DNA of 64,000 bases from Paraburkholderia sp. BL25I1N1 (GTDB lineage: Bacteria > Pseudomonadota > Gammaproteobacteria > Burkholderiales > Burkholderiaceae), in the NCBI RefSeq assembly GCF_003002025.1, contig NZ_PVZB01000010.1, positions 220,327 to 284,326 of the forward strand, read 5' to 3'. Positions within the stretch are counted from its first letter, which is position 1. Each line of letters opens with the position of its first letter. The position numbers and the translations under genes are program-made. The notes under the pieces are model-generated. The model saw nothing but the letters and a program-made list of their open reading frames with translations, made no database searches and was not told where the DNA came from. Below are positions 51,090-59,869 of this stretch, piece after piece.

Positions 51090-51496
51090 ACGCCGCGTCA
51101 TAAGTTGCACCGAGGGGCGGCCTCCACCGCGCCAAACCGCTAAGGCCGGCGCTCCGCCCCTCTCTTGCCCTCCTCCCTGCGCGCGCCTCGACCATTCGGG
51201 TCAGTCGCGCCGCCTCCCAGCGCTCCCCGCTTTCCCATGCACGTCCGCGGCAGCGTCGGGTAATCCCGCGTTGCTCCCATGTTGCCGTCTTACTTACAAT
51301 TCAGCTTCGTTCGCACATAGAATCTACGTTCTTATTATGAACATTTACGCGTTGTGGCCATTACCTGCGGTCTCTGCGGCGTAGTCGGTTCGCCGCGGCA
51401 TGGGCGTCGCACGACTTCTAAAACGGCGTCCGATCGTATAAAAAGAAAAGGCTCGTTCCCGCGAGCCTTTGCTTATCCGGCAGTGAGGAGACCATC
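51090..51496. other. 407-base gap with promoter and hairpin before the AAHS transporter
   Basis: No protein gene is supported. TTCGCA-N17-TATTAT (51309-51337) is a fair sigma-70 promoter. About 130 bases after it, a bidirectional terminator-like hairpin (51448-51471) ends just before the transporter's ribosome site. This could be a regulated leader or a small RNA gene. Confidence 0.5.
51448..51471. terminator. Bidirectional terminator-like hairpin
   Basis: AAAGGCTCG and CGAGCCTTT form a perfect 9-bp stem. A T-rich run follows on the plus strand (TTTGCTT, weak) and a stronger one on the minus strand (TTTCTTTTTATAC). It lies only 26 bases before the transporter ATG. Confidence 0.7.
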
Positions 51497-52855
51497 ATGA
51501 ACCGCAGCACGGCTGTGAACGTTCAAGCATTTATCAACGAACATCCCTTTTCGCCGTTCCAATGGCTCGTGTTCTCCATGTGTTTCATCATCGTCCTGCT
51601 GGACGGTTTCGACACGGCCGCGATTGGCTTCATTGCGCCTTCGCTGATCGCTGAATGGGGCATCACCAGACCGGCGCTCGCGCCCGTGCTGAGCGCGGCG
51701 CTGTTCGGCCTCGCCTGCGGCGCGCTCGGCTCGGGACCGCTGTCCGACCGGCTCGGGCGACGTTCCTTGCTGCTCGGCTCCGTGCTGCTGTTCGGCGTGG
51801 CATGCCTCGGCTCCGCCTTCTCGACCAGCATCGAACAACTGACGACACTGCGCTTCATCACCGGCGTCGGTCTCGGCGCGGCCATGCCGAACGCCGTGAC
51901 GATGATGGGCGAATACTGCCCGGACCGGCGCCGCGCGACGGTGATCAACCTGATGTTTTGCGGTTTCCCCCTCGGCGCCGCGTTCGGCGGGTTCCTCGCG
52001 GCGTGGATGATTCCGCATTTCGGCTGGCGCAGCGTGCTGCTGCTCGGCGGCATCACGCCGCTTCTGCTTCTGATCGTGCTGGCGATCAAGATGCCGGAAT
52101 CGGTGCGCTACATGGTGGCCAATAACAAGCCGGTCGAACGGATTCGCGCGGCGCTCGCGCGCATTTCGAGCGAAGCTGCGCAAGCGGGCAGCTTCACCAT
52201 GACCGAAACGGCGCCGCAAACCGGCGGCAAGGGTGCGGCGGTAGTGCTGTCGCGCTCGTACATCATCGGTTCGGTGATGCTGTGGATCACCTATTTCATG
52301 GGTCTCGTGATCTTCTACGCGTCGATCAACTGGATGCCGATCCTGCTGAAAGACGCCGGGCTCACGCCGCAACGCGCGACACTGATTTCCGCGCTGTTCC
52401 CGCTTGGCGGCGTGGGCGCCGTGCTGTGCGGCGTGCTGATGGACCGCTTCAACGCGAACCGGATCATCGCGGCCTGTTATGCGTTGACGGCCGTGAGCGT
52501 GTACTTCATCGGTCAGGCAGTGGGCAATGTGGGCGCGCTGGTGTTCATCGTGTTCGTCGCGGGCGTGCTGATGAATACCGCGCAGTCGTCGATGCCCGCC
52601 CTCGCCGCCGCGTTCTACCCGACCGAAGGCCGCGGCACCGGCGTGGCGTGGATGCTGGGCATTGGGCGCTTCGGCGGGATTGCCGGCTCGTTCCTCGTGG
52701 CCGAACTGACCCGTCGCCACTTTTCGTTCGCGGGCATCTTCGCCATGATCGCGGTGGCGGGTCTGATTTCGTGCGTGGCGTTGCTGATCAAGCAGGCGGC
52801 GCGGCCGCATGTGGCGAACGTGGGTGCGCCGAAGGCGGAATCGTTCGGGCATTGA
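51497..52855 (+). CDS. MFS transporter, aromatic acid:H+ symporter (AAHS) type
   Basis: A 452-residue twelve-helix transporter. Family motifs: VLLDGFDTAAIGFIAPSL in helix 1 (the DGFDT motif of PcaK and MhpT), GPLSDRLGRRSLLLG in loop 2-3, and a long central loop at about residues 220-245. PcaK-type members import benzoates and other aromatic or organic acids. GAGGAG precedes the ATG. It may belong functionally to the tartrate/D-malate-type operon upstream, although a terminator-like hairpin separates them. The actual substrate is unknown. Confidence 0.9.
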   Translation: MNRSTAVNVQAFINEHPFSPFQWLVFSMCFIIVLLDGFDTAAIGFIAPSLIAEWGITRPALAPVLSAALFGLACGALGSGPLSDRLGRRSLLLGSVLLFGVACLGSAFSTSIEQLTTLRFITGVGLGAAMPNAVTMMGEYCPDRRRATVINLMFCGFPLGAAFGGFLAAWMIPHFGWRSVLLLGGITPLLLLIVLAIKMPESVRYMVANNKPVERIRAALARISSEAAQAGSFTMTETAPQTGGKGAAVVLSRSYIIGSVMLWITYFMGLVIFYASINWMPILLKDAGLTPQRATLISALFPLGGVGAVLCGVLMDRFNANRIIAACYALTAVSVYFIGQAVGNVGALVFIVFVAGVLMNTAQSSMPALAAAFYPTEGRGTGVAWMLGIGRFGGIAGSFLVAELTRRHFSFAGIFAMIAVAGLISCVALLIKQAARPHVANVGAPKAESFGH

Positions 52856-52877
52856 GCGTGTGAGTCGAATGCGTACC

Positions 52878-52904
52878 TAATCGACTCAAATCATGAGTCG
52901 ATTA
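52878..52904. repeat. Perfect 10-bp inverted repeat after the AAHS transporter
   Basis: TAATCGACTC and GAGTCGATTA flank AAATCAT. A further GAGTCGA occurs at 52862. No T-run. It probably marks the transcript end of the transporter gene. Confidence 0.75.
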
Positions 52905-53051
52905 GCTCCCCCGAGGCTGAACGGCCGGTTGCACGCGATTCTGAGGCCGGATTCGGCATAAAGCTGTTGTCCCTGACAGTGAAGGGTTCGTGACTTTCCC
53001 GATAAACTACGCGCTTGTTGACCCGTGCCCATCTACCACAGGATTCAGGGA

Positions 53052-53378
53052 ATGAAACGCGTAGTCGTATCCGCGCTGCTTGCGGCGTGCCTCGCGCAGC
53101 CGGCCGTTCAAGCCGTTGCGCAAACCGTCAGCGATCAATGCTTTGCGATCGGCGATATCGCCGGACAGGTCGCCTCCTGGCGCGCGCACAAAAAGACCAA
53201 GGCGCAAGCGCTCGAGCAGGCGGCCAAGTACTACAACGATGCGGCTGACCGGCAGGCGGTCAGCGCCATCATCGAGAAGATCTACAGCCCGGACGCGCCG
53301 CGCATGACGCCGGATCAGGCCAGCATGGCGTTCACGTCGGATTGCGCGAACCGTAAGGCGCAGACGCCCACGCAATAG
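53052..53378 (+). CDS. Small secreted hypothetical protein
   Basis: A 108-residue protein with a clear signal peptide (MKRVVVSALLAACLAQPAVQ, cleavage probably after VQAVAQ). The mature part has two Cys (SDQCFAIG and TSDCANRK) that could form a disulfide, and is mainly helical. The ATG at 53052 is preferred over an upstream in-frame ATG at 53025 because the signal peptide begins there. No recognised domain. It is alone, convergent to the GH53 gene. Confidence 0.75.
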   Translation: MKRVVVSALLAACLAQPAVQAVAQTVSDQCFAIGDIAGQVASWRAHKKTKAQALEQAAKYYNDAADRQAVSAIIEKIYSPDAPRMTPDQASMAFTSDCANRKAQTPTQ

Positions 53379-53413
53379 CGCCTGCCCTCGCCGTTGGCGC
53401 CTGGCTCTTGCCG

Positions 53414-54574
53414 CTAGCGTTTCCGAAATGCATCCAGCGACGTCAGCACGTTGCCGTGGAAATCGAACAACGTGTTGTTGTCCCACTGATCGCCGGCGCC
53501 GACTTTCCATCCGACGTTCGGCGTCGGAATCCATTCGGGCTCCCACCAGAACACGCCTTTGCCGTGGCCGTCCGGTATCGCCTTGACGACGTCCGTCAGC
53601 GCGCCGAGAAACTGTGCCTGTCCTGCCGGCGTCTGCGGATAAGTCGCGGTCCCCACGTTGGTCATCGAGTTCGGTTCGGAATCGCCGTCGCTGGTGGTCC
53701 ACGGGTACGCCGTCTCGACGACCATCACGTCCTTGTCGTAGCGCGTCGCGAGATCGCTCGCGTTGTTCTGCAGGTCGCTTAGCGAGCCTTGCCACTGCGG
53801 GTAGTAGGACAGACCGATCACATCGAACGTGACGCCGCGCTGGGTCGCGCTGTCGAACCACCAGCGGCTCGTCGCGTTGTTGCCGCCGCTATCGAGATGC
53901 AGCATGACCTTGATGCGTTCATCAACCGATTTGACCGCATCGTGCCCCGCCTTCAGCAATTGCGCCAGGTTGTCCCACTGATCGTACTTGCCAAGCGGCC
54001 ATAGCATGCCGCCCGTGATCTCGTTGCCCACCTGCACCCACTCGGGATGCACGCCGTCGCGCTTGAGCATGTTCAGCACATTCGACGTGTACTCCGACAG
54101 CAACGCACAGGTCTGCACGATGTCCTTGCCGGCCCACGCGTGCGGCGGATACTGCTTGCCCGGATCCGCCCACCAGTCGCTGTAATGGAAGTCGATCAGA
54201 ACGCGCATGCCGAGCGCGGTGGCGCGGCGCGCGAGCACGCGCACATGTTCGGCATTGTTATAACCGGCCGCGGGACTTTGATCGGCCGGGAAAAAGTTCG
54301 GATTGCCAGGATCGTTCCAGACCTTGATACGAATCGAATCGATGCCGTGGCTTCTCAACAGCAGCAGACAGTCGTGCGGCACGCCGTGCTCATAGAACTT
54401 CGCGCCGTTTGCCTCCAGTTCGAGCAGCGTCGATATGTCCGCGCCTTTTGCAAAGTGACTGCTGCGACCTGAAGCTTGCAGTTCCGCAGCCAGCGCCGGC
54501 GCGCCGGGCGTTGCACCGACACCGGCGGCGGCCGCGGTAGACGCGAGCCAGCCGAGCATTTCTCTTCTGTTCAT
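53414..54574 (-). CDS. Endo-beta-1,4-galactanase (GH53)
   Basis: A 386-residue secreted glycoside hydrolase of family 53, which cuts beta-1,4-galactan side chains of pectin. The N-terminus MNRREMLGWLAS has a twin-Arg motif and a signal segment ending near residue 30. Acid/base Glu185 is in WVQVGNEITGG and nucleophile Glu287 in VMVVETAYPW; IRIKVWNDPG and LIDFHYSDWWADPGKQ are family motifs. GAGGATGACAG precedes the start. It lies downstream of the GH42 gene on the same strand and would supply oligosaccharides to the adjacent ABC importer. Confidence 0.93.
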   Translation of the reverse strand: MNRREMLGWLASTAAAAGVGATPGAPALAAELQASGRSSHFAKGADISTLLELEANGAKFYEHGVPHDCLLLLRSHGIDSIRIKVWNDPGNPNFFPADQSPAAGYNNAEHVRVLARRATALGMRVLIDFHYSDWWADPGKQYPPHAWAGKDIVQTCALLSEYTSNVLNMLKRDGVHPEWVQVGNEITGGMLWPLGKYDQWDNLAQLLKAGHDAVKSVDERIKVMLHLDSGGNNATSRWWFDSATQRGVTFDVIGLSYYPQWQGSLSDLQNNASDLATRYDKDVMVVETAYPWTTSDGDSEPNSMTNVGTATYPQTPAGQAQFLGALTDVVKAIPDGHGKGVFWWEPEWIPTPNVGWKVGAGDQWDNNTLFDFHGNVLTSLDAFRKR

Positions 54575-54630
54575 CTGTCATCCTCCGTCAATTGATGGGC
54601 GGCCCTTTTGAAGGCCGCCTGGTCCCAGGT

Positions 54631-56595
54631 TCAAGCGCCCTTCCACGCGCAAACGTCGCCCGTTCTCAGCAGCGCATTGCCGAGCACGAACGTCGCGTCA
54701 GCCGGCGCCGGTGCATGCACAGGCTTCGCGCCGAAATTGAACGCAAAGGTCAAATCGCCGCGCCGCCGAATGCGCAAGCCTTCCGCCAATAGCTGCGTCT
54801 CGATCCCGGCCTCGTGCGCCGCCTGCTGCAATACCGTGCGATGCAACGCATGCGACAACCAGCCCGCCACATAGCGAACCCTGCCGTGCGAGAGAATCGC
54901 CGGCCATGTGTCGTCGAATTGCGCGTCGACATGCGTGCCGCCATTGGCCCGCACGTGCTCGCGCCAATGCACCGCCACACCGTCCGTACCGTCGATCGAC
55001 ACTGCGGGCGCCAGCGTGGGCCGCAGCGTTTCGACTTCGAGCACTTGCATCGGCAGAACGCGTTGCAAGGCGCCGGGCGGCAGCGTGGACGGAATGGCGA
55101 AGCTGTCGGTTTTCGAGCCGCTGCGCGGGCCGAAAACCCATTGCGCCTGACTTCGCTCGATCTGATGAACCAGCGCGTCGTCGATCACGGCGATGCTCGG
55201 CACGACCACTAACGCATAGCCCGTCAGGTCCGCGCGGCTCGACACGATATCCACGTCGAGCCCGAGTTCGCGCAACGACTCGTAGTAGTCGAACGCCAGC
55301 GTCTGATAATCGAAGGTCTTGCCATGACGCTGAATCTCGAACATCCATTGCGTCTCATAGTCGAATACGAGCGCAACAGCCGCACGCGACGGCGCTTTGA
55401 GTTCCGATAGCGCGGCACAAGCGGCAATCTCGCGCGCCGCCTGCTGCACCTCGAGGCCGCCTGGCGACAGTTCGTTGTTCGGCAGATTGAGCCCCGAATG
55501 CATCTGCTCCTGCGCATACGGACACTGACGCCAGCGGAAATACGACACCAGTTCCGCGCCATGCGCGAAGGCCTCGTACGCCCACAACCGGACCATGCCT
55601 TTCGCCGGCACCGGATTCCACGGCGCCCAGTTGACTGGACCGGCTTGCTGCTCCATCACCCAGAAACGGCCGCCGCCGATCGCCCGATAGCGGTCATGGT
55701 CGAACGCGGAAACGTCGGGATGCGCGGTGCGCGCATAACGCGCTTTCTGCTCATCGGGCAGCGCGATCGATTCGGTGCGCGCGATCGGATAGCTGTCCCA
55801 CGCGGCGACATCGAGCGCATTGTCCCTGGCGAAGCGGTAGTGATCGAAGGTCGTGAAAAAGCCCATGAAGTTGTGCAGCAAATCCGCAGTTGGCGCATGC
55901 TCGCGCAACACATCGATCTGCTCACGATGAAAACTCGCCACCTCGTCCGACACGAAGCGGCGGAAGTCGAGCAGATGAATCGGATTGGCGTCGGTGGGCG
56001 TGAGGTTCGGCAAGCCGATCGCCTCGAACGACGGATACTCCATGCTCCAGAACACGTTGCCCCACGCATCGTTGAGCGCCTCGACGGTTTCGTAGCGGCG
56101 CCGCAGCCATTGATGAAAGTGCGCGAGCGCCGCAGGCGAATAGCTGGGCACGGTATCGTGACAGCCGAGTTCGTTATCGGTCTGCCATGCGACGATGGAA
56201 GGATGACGTCCGTAGCGCTGCGCCATCGCCGTGACGAGTCGCACGCACTCGCGCCGATAGGTTTCGCTGGATATATCGTAGTGACGGCGTGACCCGAAAT
56301 TCCAGCGCGTACCGTCGGCGCGCACCGGCAATACTTCGGGATATGCGTCGATCAGCCACTTCGGCGGCGACGCGCTCGGCGTACCGAGCACGAGCTTCAG
56401 GCCCGCAGCCGCCAGCGTGGCGACTGCTTCATCGAGCCATTCCCACTCGAATTCGCCGGCGCGCGGTTCCATCCGGCTCCACGCGAATTCGGCAATCCGC
56501 ACGTGCGTGATGCCGAACTCGACCATACGTTTCGCGTCGTCGGCCCACATCGTGCGCGGCCATTGTTCCGGGTAGTAACAGACACCAAGTTGCAT
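54631..56595 (-). CDS. Beta-galactosidase (GH42)
   Basis: A 654-residue family 42 beta-galactosidase without a signal peptide, so cytoplasmic. It starts MQLGVCYYPEQWPRTMWADD. Acid/base Glu142 lies in WQTDNELG and nucleophile Glu315 in VMEQQAG. The trimerisation and C-terminal beta domains are complete, and the length is normal. It cleaves imported galacto-oligosaccharides. It is encoded between the ABC permeases and the GH53 gene and is presumably controlled by the divergent LacI regulator. Confidence 0.94.
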   Translation of the reverse strand: MQLGVCYYPEQWPRTMWADDAKRMVEFGITHVRIAEFAWSRMEPRAGEFEWEWLDEAVATLAAAGLKLVLGTPSASPPKWLIDAYPEVLPVRADGTRWNFGSRRHYDISSETYRRECVRLVTAMAQRYGRHPSIVAWQTDNELGCHDTVPSYSPAALAHFHQWLRRRYETVEALNDAWGNVFWSMEYPSFEAIGLPNLTPTDANPIHLLDFRRFVSDEVASFHREQIDVLREHAPTADLLHNFMGFFTTFDHYRFARDNALDVAAWDSYPIARTESIALPDEQKARYARTAHPDVSAFDHDRYRAIGGGRFWVMEQQAGPVNWAPWNPVPAKGMVRLWAYEAFAHGAELVSYFRWRQCPYAQEQMHSGLNLPNNELSPGGLEVQQAAREIAACAALSELKAPSRAAVALVFDYETQWMFEIQRHGKTFDYQTLAFDYYESLRELGLDVDIVSSRADLTGYALVVVPSIAVIDDALVHQIERSQAQWVFGPRSGSKTDSFAIPSTLPPGALQRVLPMQVLEVETLRPTLAPAVSIDGTDGVAVHWREHVRANGGTHVDAQFDDTWPAILSHGRVRYVAGWLSHALHRTVLQQAAHEAGIETQLLAEGLRIRRRGDLTFAFNFGAKPVHAPAPADATFVLGNALLRTGDVCAWKGA

Positions 56596-56632
56596 GAGAA
56601 AGTCTCGTTGTTAGATGACGTCGAACAGGCGT

Positions 56633-57484
56633 TCAGCCCTTGCTTGCGCCGAAAGTCAGACCGGCGACGAAATGCTTCTGCATCGCGAAGAACATCAGCA
56701 CGGAAGGCAACGCGGCCAGCACCGAGCCCGCTGCGACCAGATTCCATGCGGTCGTCCACTGGCCCTTGAGCGCCGCGACGCCCACGGTGATGGGCGCGGC
56801 GCCGTCGCCTTGCGTGAGGCATAGTGCCCAGAAGTAGTCGTTCCACACGAAGGTGAACACCAGGATGCCGAGCGCGGCGAGCGCGGGACGGATCAGCGGC
56901 AGCACGATGCGCAGGTAGATGGTCCATTCGCTCGCGCCTTCCACGCGCGCGGCCTCGATCATTTCGAACGGCAACTGCTTGATGAAATTGCGCAGAAAGA
57001 GCGTGCAAAAGCCGGTCTGAAACGACACATGGAAAATCACCAGCGCCCACACGCTGTTGAAGAGTCCGACCTTCAACGCCATGTCGCGCACTGGGATCAT
57101 CAGAATCTGGATCGGCACGAAATTGCCCGCAACGAACGCGAACAACACGGCTGTATTGCCTGGAAACCGATAGGTGGCTAAAGCAAAACCCGCCATCGAT
57201 GCCAGCACAATCGCGCCGATCACCGAAGGCACCGTGATCAGCACGCTGTTGGCGAAGTAATGCAGCATCGGCGTTTGCGTCAGCGCGGCGCCATAGTTTT
57301 CGATCAGCGCGAAGTGTTTCGGCCAACCCCAGTAGTCGCCTTGCGAGAGCTCGTCGGAAGAGCGAATCGACGTGACGAGCACGGCCAGCATCGGCAGCAG
57401 CCATATCAGCAGCGCGACGGGCAGCGACGCTTTATAGAGCCTTCGGTTAAGCGGTTTCCAGCGTTCGACGGGAAGCGGATACAT
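56633..57484 (-). CDS. Carbohydrate ABC transporter permease (MalG type)
   Basis: A 283-residue six-helix permease of the CUT1 family. The EAA motif reads MIEAARVEGASEWTIYLRIVLPLIRPALAA, and the C-terminus ends FVAGLTFGASKG as in MalG-type proteins. AGGAG lies before the ATG at 57484. It pairs with the 57504-58409 permease, 19 bases upstream. Substrate inferred to be galacto-oligosaccharides from the GH53 and GH42 genes downstream. Confidence 0.92.
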   Translation of the reverse strand: MYPLPVERWKPLNRRLYKASLPVALLIWLLPMLAVLVTSIRSSDELSQGDYWGWPKHFALIENYGAALTQTPMLHYFANSVLITVPSVIGAIVLASMAGFALATYRFPGNTAVLFAFVAGNFVPIQILMIPVRDMALKVGLFNSVWALVIFHVSFQTGFCTLFLRNFIKQLPFEMIEAARVEGASEWTIYLRIVLPLIRPALAALGILVFTFVWNDYFWALCLTQGDGAAPITVGVAALKGQWTTAWNLVAAGSVLAALPSVLMFFAMQKHFVAGLTFGASKG

Positions 57485-57503
57485 GACGCGTAACTCCTGG
57501 AGA

Positions 57504-58409
57504 TCAGCGTTCTTCGCGCAGCATGCGGCGCAAATGGAACACGATGTAGACGAGCATGATGGCGAACAGCACGACGGCAATCGCCGCGGAATAGCCTTCG
57601 CGGTAGTACTTGATGGCCTGGTCGTACATGTAATAAGCGAGCACGGTGGAACTGTCGAACGGACCGCCGCCGCTCATCACCGCAATCAGGTCGAAGCTGC
57701 GCAGCGCACCGATCACCGTCAGCACCACGGCCATGAAGGTGGCCGGCCGCAACTGCGGCAGGATTACATGCCACAGCAGCTTCACGCCCTTGGCGCCTTC
57801 CATGCGCGCCGCCTCGACCACTTCCGGATTGATGCCGGTAAGGCCCGTGAGATACAGCACCATGCAGAACGGCGTTTGCGGCCACAGTGCGGCGAAGACG
57901 ATGCCGAACGTCACCGTGTGCGGATCGCCGAGCACCGGAATGCCGTGGCCGACGATCAAACGCAGCAAGCCGAAGCCCGGGTCGTAGAACCAGCTGAACA
58001 CGAGACCGACCACCACGCCGGAGAGCACGAACGGCGCGAAGAACAGCGACTTCACGACGCGCATGCCACGGATATGCTGGTTCAGATACAACGCGAACAG
58101 CAGGCCGAGCGGCGGCGCGAGCAGGAACATCGCGAGCCAGATGAGGTTGTTTTTCAGAGCCGTGTAAAACGTGTCGGCATGGAACAGCTCGACGTAGTTA
58201 TCGAAACCCGCGAAGGTTTTCGGCGTCATGCCGTCCCAGTGATAAAAACTGAGTGAAATGCTGCTGATGATCGGATACACGACACACAGGCAAAACAACG
58301 CGCAACCCGGCAACAGGAAGAAAAACGCGGCGCGGTGCTGATGACGGCGCGTCGTCGAGACGTGACGGTGCGAAGCCGCGGGCAAGCGGCGCGCTGCGGA
58401 ATGAGACAT
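57504..58409 (-). CDS. Carbohydrate ABC transporter permease (MalF type)
   Basis: A 301-residue CUT1 permease with a positively charged N-terminus and six helices. EAA loop: NPEVVEAARMEGAKGVKLLWHVILPQLRPA. FAGFDNYVELFHADTFYTALKNN is the conserved first periplasmic segment. It follows the solute-binding protein gene by 85 bases and precedes the MalG-type permease. Confidence 0.92.
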   Translation of the reverse strand: MSHSAARRLPAASHRHVSTTRRHQHRAAFFFLLPGCALFCLCVVYPIISSISLSFYHWDGMTPKTFAGFDNYVELFHADTFYTALKNNLIWLAMFLLAPPLGLLFALYLNQHIRGMRVVKSLFFAPFVLSGVVVGLVFSWFYDPGFGLLRLIVGHGIPVLGDPHTVTFGIVFAALWPQTPFCMVLYLTGLTGINPEVVEAARMEGAKGVKLLWHVILPQLRPATFMAVVLTVIGALRSFDLIAVMSGGGPFDSSTVLAYYMYDQAIKYYREGYSAAIAVVLFAIMLVYIVFHLRRMLREER

Positions 58410-58494
58410 GGATCGGGCCTCGTTGAAAAGCGAAGGCGAATCGAAGACGAGCGCCGGCCGTTGCTACGCCGCCGGCGCTCCAGGGCTGACTTCT

Positions 58495-59748
58495 TTACTT
58501 CTGGTAGATGCGCTTGCGGGTCGCTTCGAGGCGCACGAGCACAGCGTCGAGTTGCGACGGATCGCTATAAAACTGCAGCATCGCTTTCATGCCTTCGTCA
58601 GCCATTTCCTTTTGCATGTCGCGATCGTAGAACTGCGCAATGCCGCCTTTAGTATTGGCGAGCGTCTGGAAGCCGACCTTGGAAATCGCGTCTTCGGGTT
58701 CCGCCGACTGGCTGTTCGACGGCAGTTGGCCCCAGCCCTTCGCGAGATCGGCGTTGATCTGCGGCTGTTCCATGAAGGCGAGCAGTTTGCGCGCATCGGC
58801 CTTGTTCTTCGCTTTCGCGGGAATCAGCAGCACATTGACCGGACCGTCTTCGGCCATCGGCACGTTGGCGTCGATCACCGGGAAACGGAAGAAGCCGGTT
58901 TGCGGTTTGAGGTTCGCCGGGATGCTCGCAGAGAAGAACGTGCCCATCAGCATCATCGACGCCTTGCCGTTCACGAGAAACGGCGCGATCGAATCGAGGT
59001 CGTAGGAGAGCGCGTTGTCGATGAAGTAGCGATCGTCGATCAGCGTTTTCCACGCGGCGTAGACCTTTTTCACGCGCGCGTCGGTGTACGGAATTTCGCC
59101 GGCCATCAATTGCTGGTGGAAGGCATTGCCGTTGATGCGCAGATCGAGATAGTCGAACCAGGCGGCGAGCGTCCAGCTATCACGCGCGGCCACGGCGATC
59201 GGCGCGACGCCACTGGCTTTCAGCTTCTTGCAGGCGTCGAGGAATTCATCCCACGTCTTCGGCTCGCTCTTGATGCCGGCTTTCTCGAACAGGTCCTTGC
59301 GATAGAAGAAACCGTATGCGTCGTAGCCGAGCGGCGCCGCATACTGCTTGCCCTTATACGTCGACGCTTCTTTCACCGACGCATACTGCTGCGTCCAGCC
59401 GTTCTTGCTCCAATCCGGCGACAGGTCTTCGAGCAACCCGCGTTGCGCGTAATACGCCATGCGCTCGCCGTCGTGCCACGAGACGACGTCAGGCGGATCG
59501 GTGGCGAGCCAGCCGCTCATCTGCACCTTGTACGCTTCTTCGGTAATGTAGGTCACTTTGAGATCGACATCGGGATTGCCTTTTTTGAACTTGTCGAACG
59601 CGTCTTGCCATGTCGAGCGTTGATTACCGCGCGCCGATACATTGACGTTGAGCGTGGCGGCGTCGACGGCGGCACAGCAGAGCGAGCCGGCAACCAGCGC
59701 GGCTGCGATCGACACGTGTGCAAGACGGCGAAGGCGAAGAGCAATCAT
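58495..59748 (-). CDS. Carbohydrate ABC transporter substrate-binding protein
   Basis: A 417-residue family 1 extracellular binding protein with a signal peptide (cleavage near AVDA-AT, residue 30). LPFEKA-like features seen are DAFDKFKKGNPDVDLKVTYI, DPPDVVSWHDGERMAYYA and KQYAAPLGYDAYGFFYRKDLF. AAGGAGA precedes the ATG at 59748. It is the second gene of the operon after the ATPase and would bind galacto-oligosaccharides released by the GH53 enzyme. Confidence 0.92.
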   Translation of the reverse strand: MIALRLRRLAHVSIAAALVAGSLCCAAVDAATLNVNVSARGNQRSTWQDAFDKFKKGNPDVDLKVTYITEEAYKVQMSGWLATDPPDVVSWHDGERMAYYAQRGLLEDLSPDWSKNGWTQQYASVKEASTYKGKQYAAPLGYDAYGFFYRKDLFEKAGIKSEPKTWDEFLDACKKLKASGVAPIAVAARDSWTLAAWFDYLDLRINGNAFHQQLMAGEIPYTDARVKKVYAAWKTLIDDRYFIDNALSYDLDSIAPFLVNGKASMMLMGTFFSASIPANLKPQTGFFRFPVIDANVPMAEDGPVNVLLIPAKAKNKADARKLLAFMEQPQINADLAKGWGQLPSNSQSAEPEDAISKVGFQTLANTKGGIAQFYDRDMQKEMADEGMKAMLQFYSDPSQLDAVLVRLEATRKRIYQK

Positions 59749-59869
59749 CTTGTGTCTCCTTGATACCTTGTTGGCCGGCAGCGAACGGCTGCCGGCGATG
59801 TAACCCGCTCTGTGGCGGAATTCGGCTTTGATCAATCAGTGGGCGCTATCTGCGCTCATGAACGGAAAC

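Noticed and set aside
51473..52852. 459-codon open frame opposite the AAHS transporter
   Set aside because: Arg/His/Gln-rich with no hydrophobic segments or motifs; the plus strand encodes a complete twelve-helix transporter.
58408..59763. 451-codon open frame opposite the sugar-binding protein
   Set aside because: The minus-strand gene has a signal peptide, ribosome site and binding-protein motifs; the other frame has no recognisable features.
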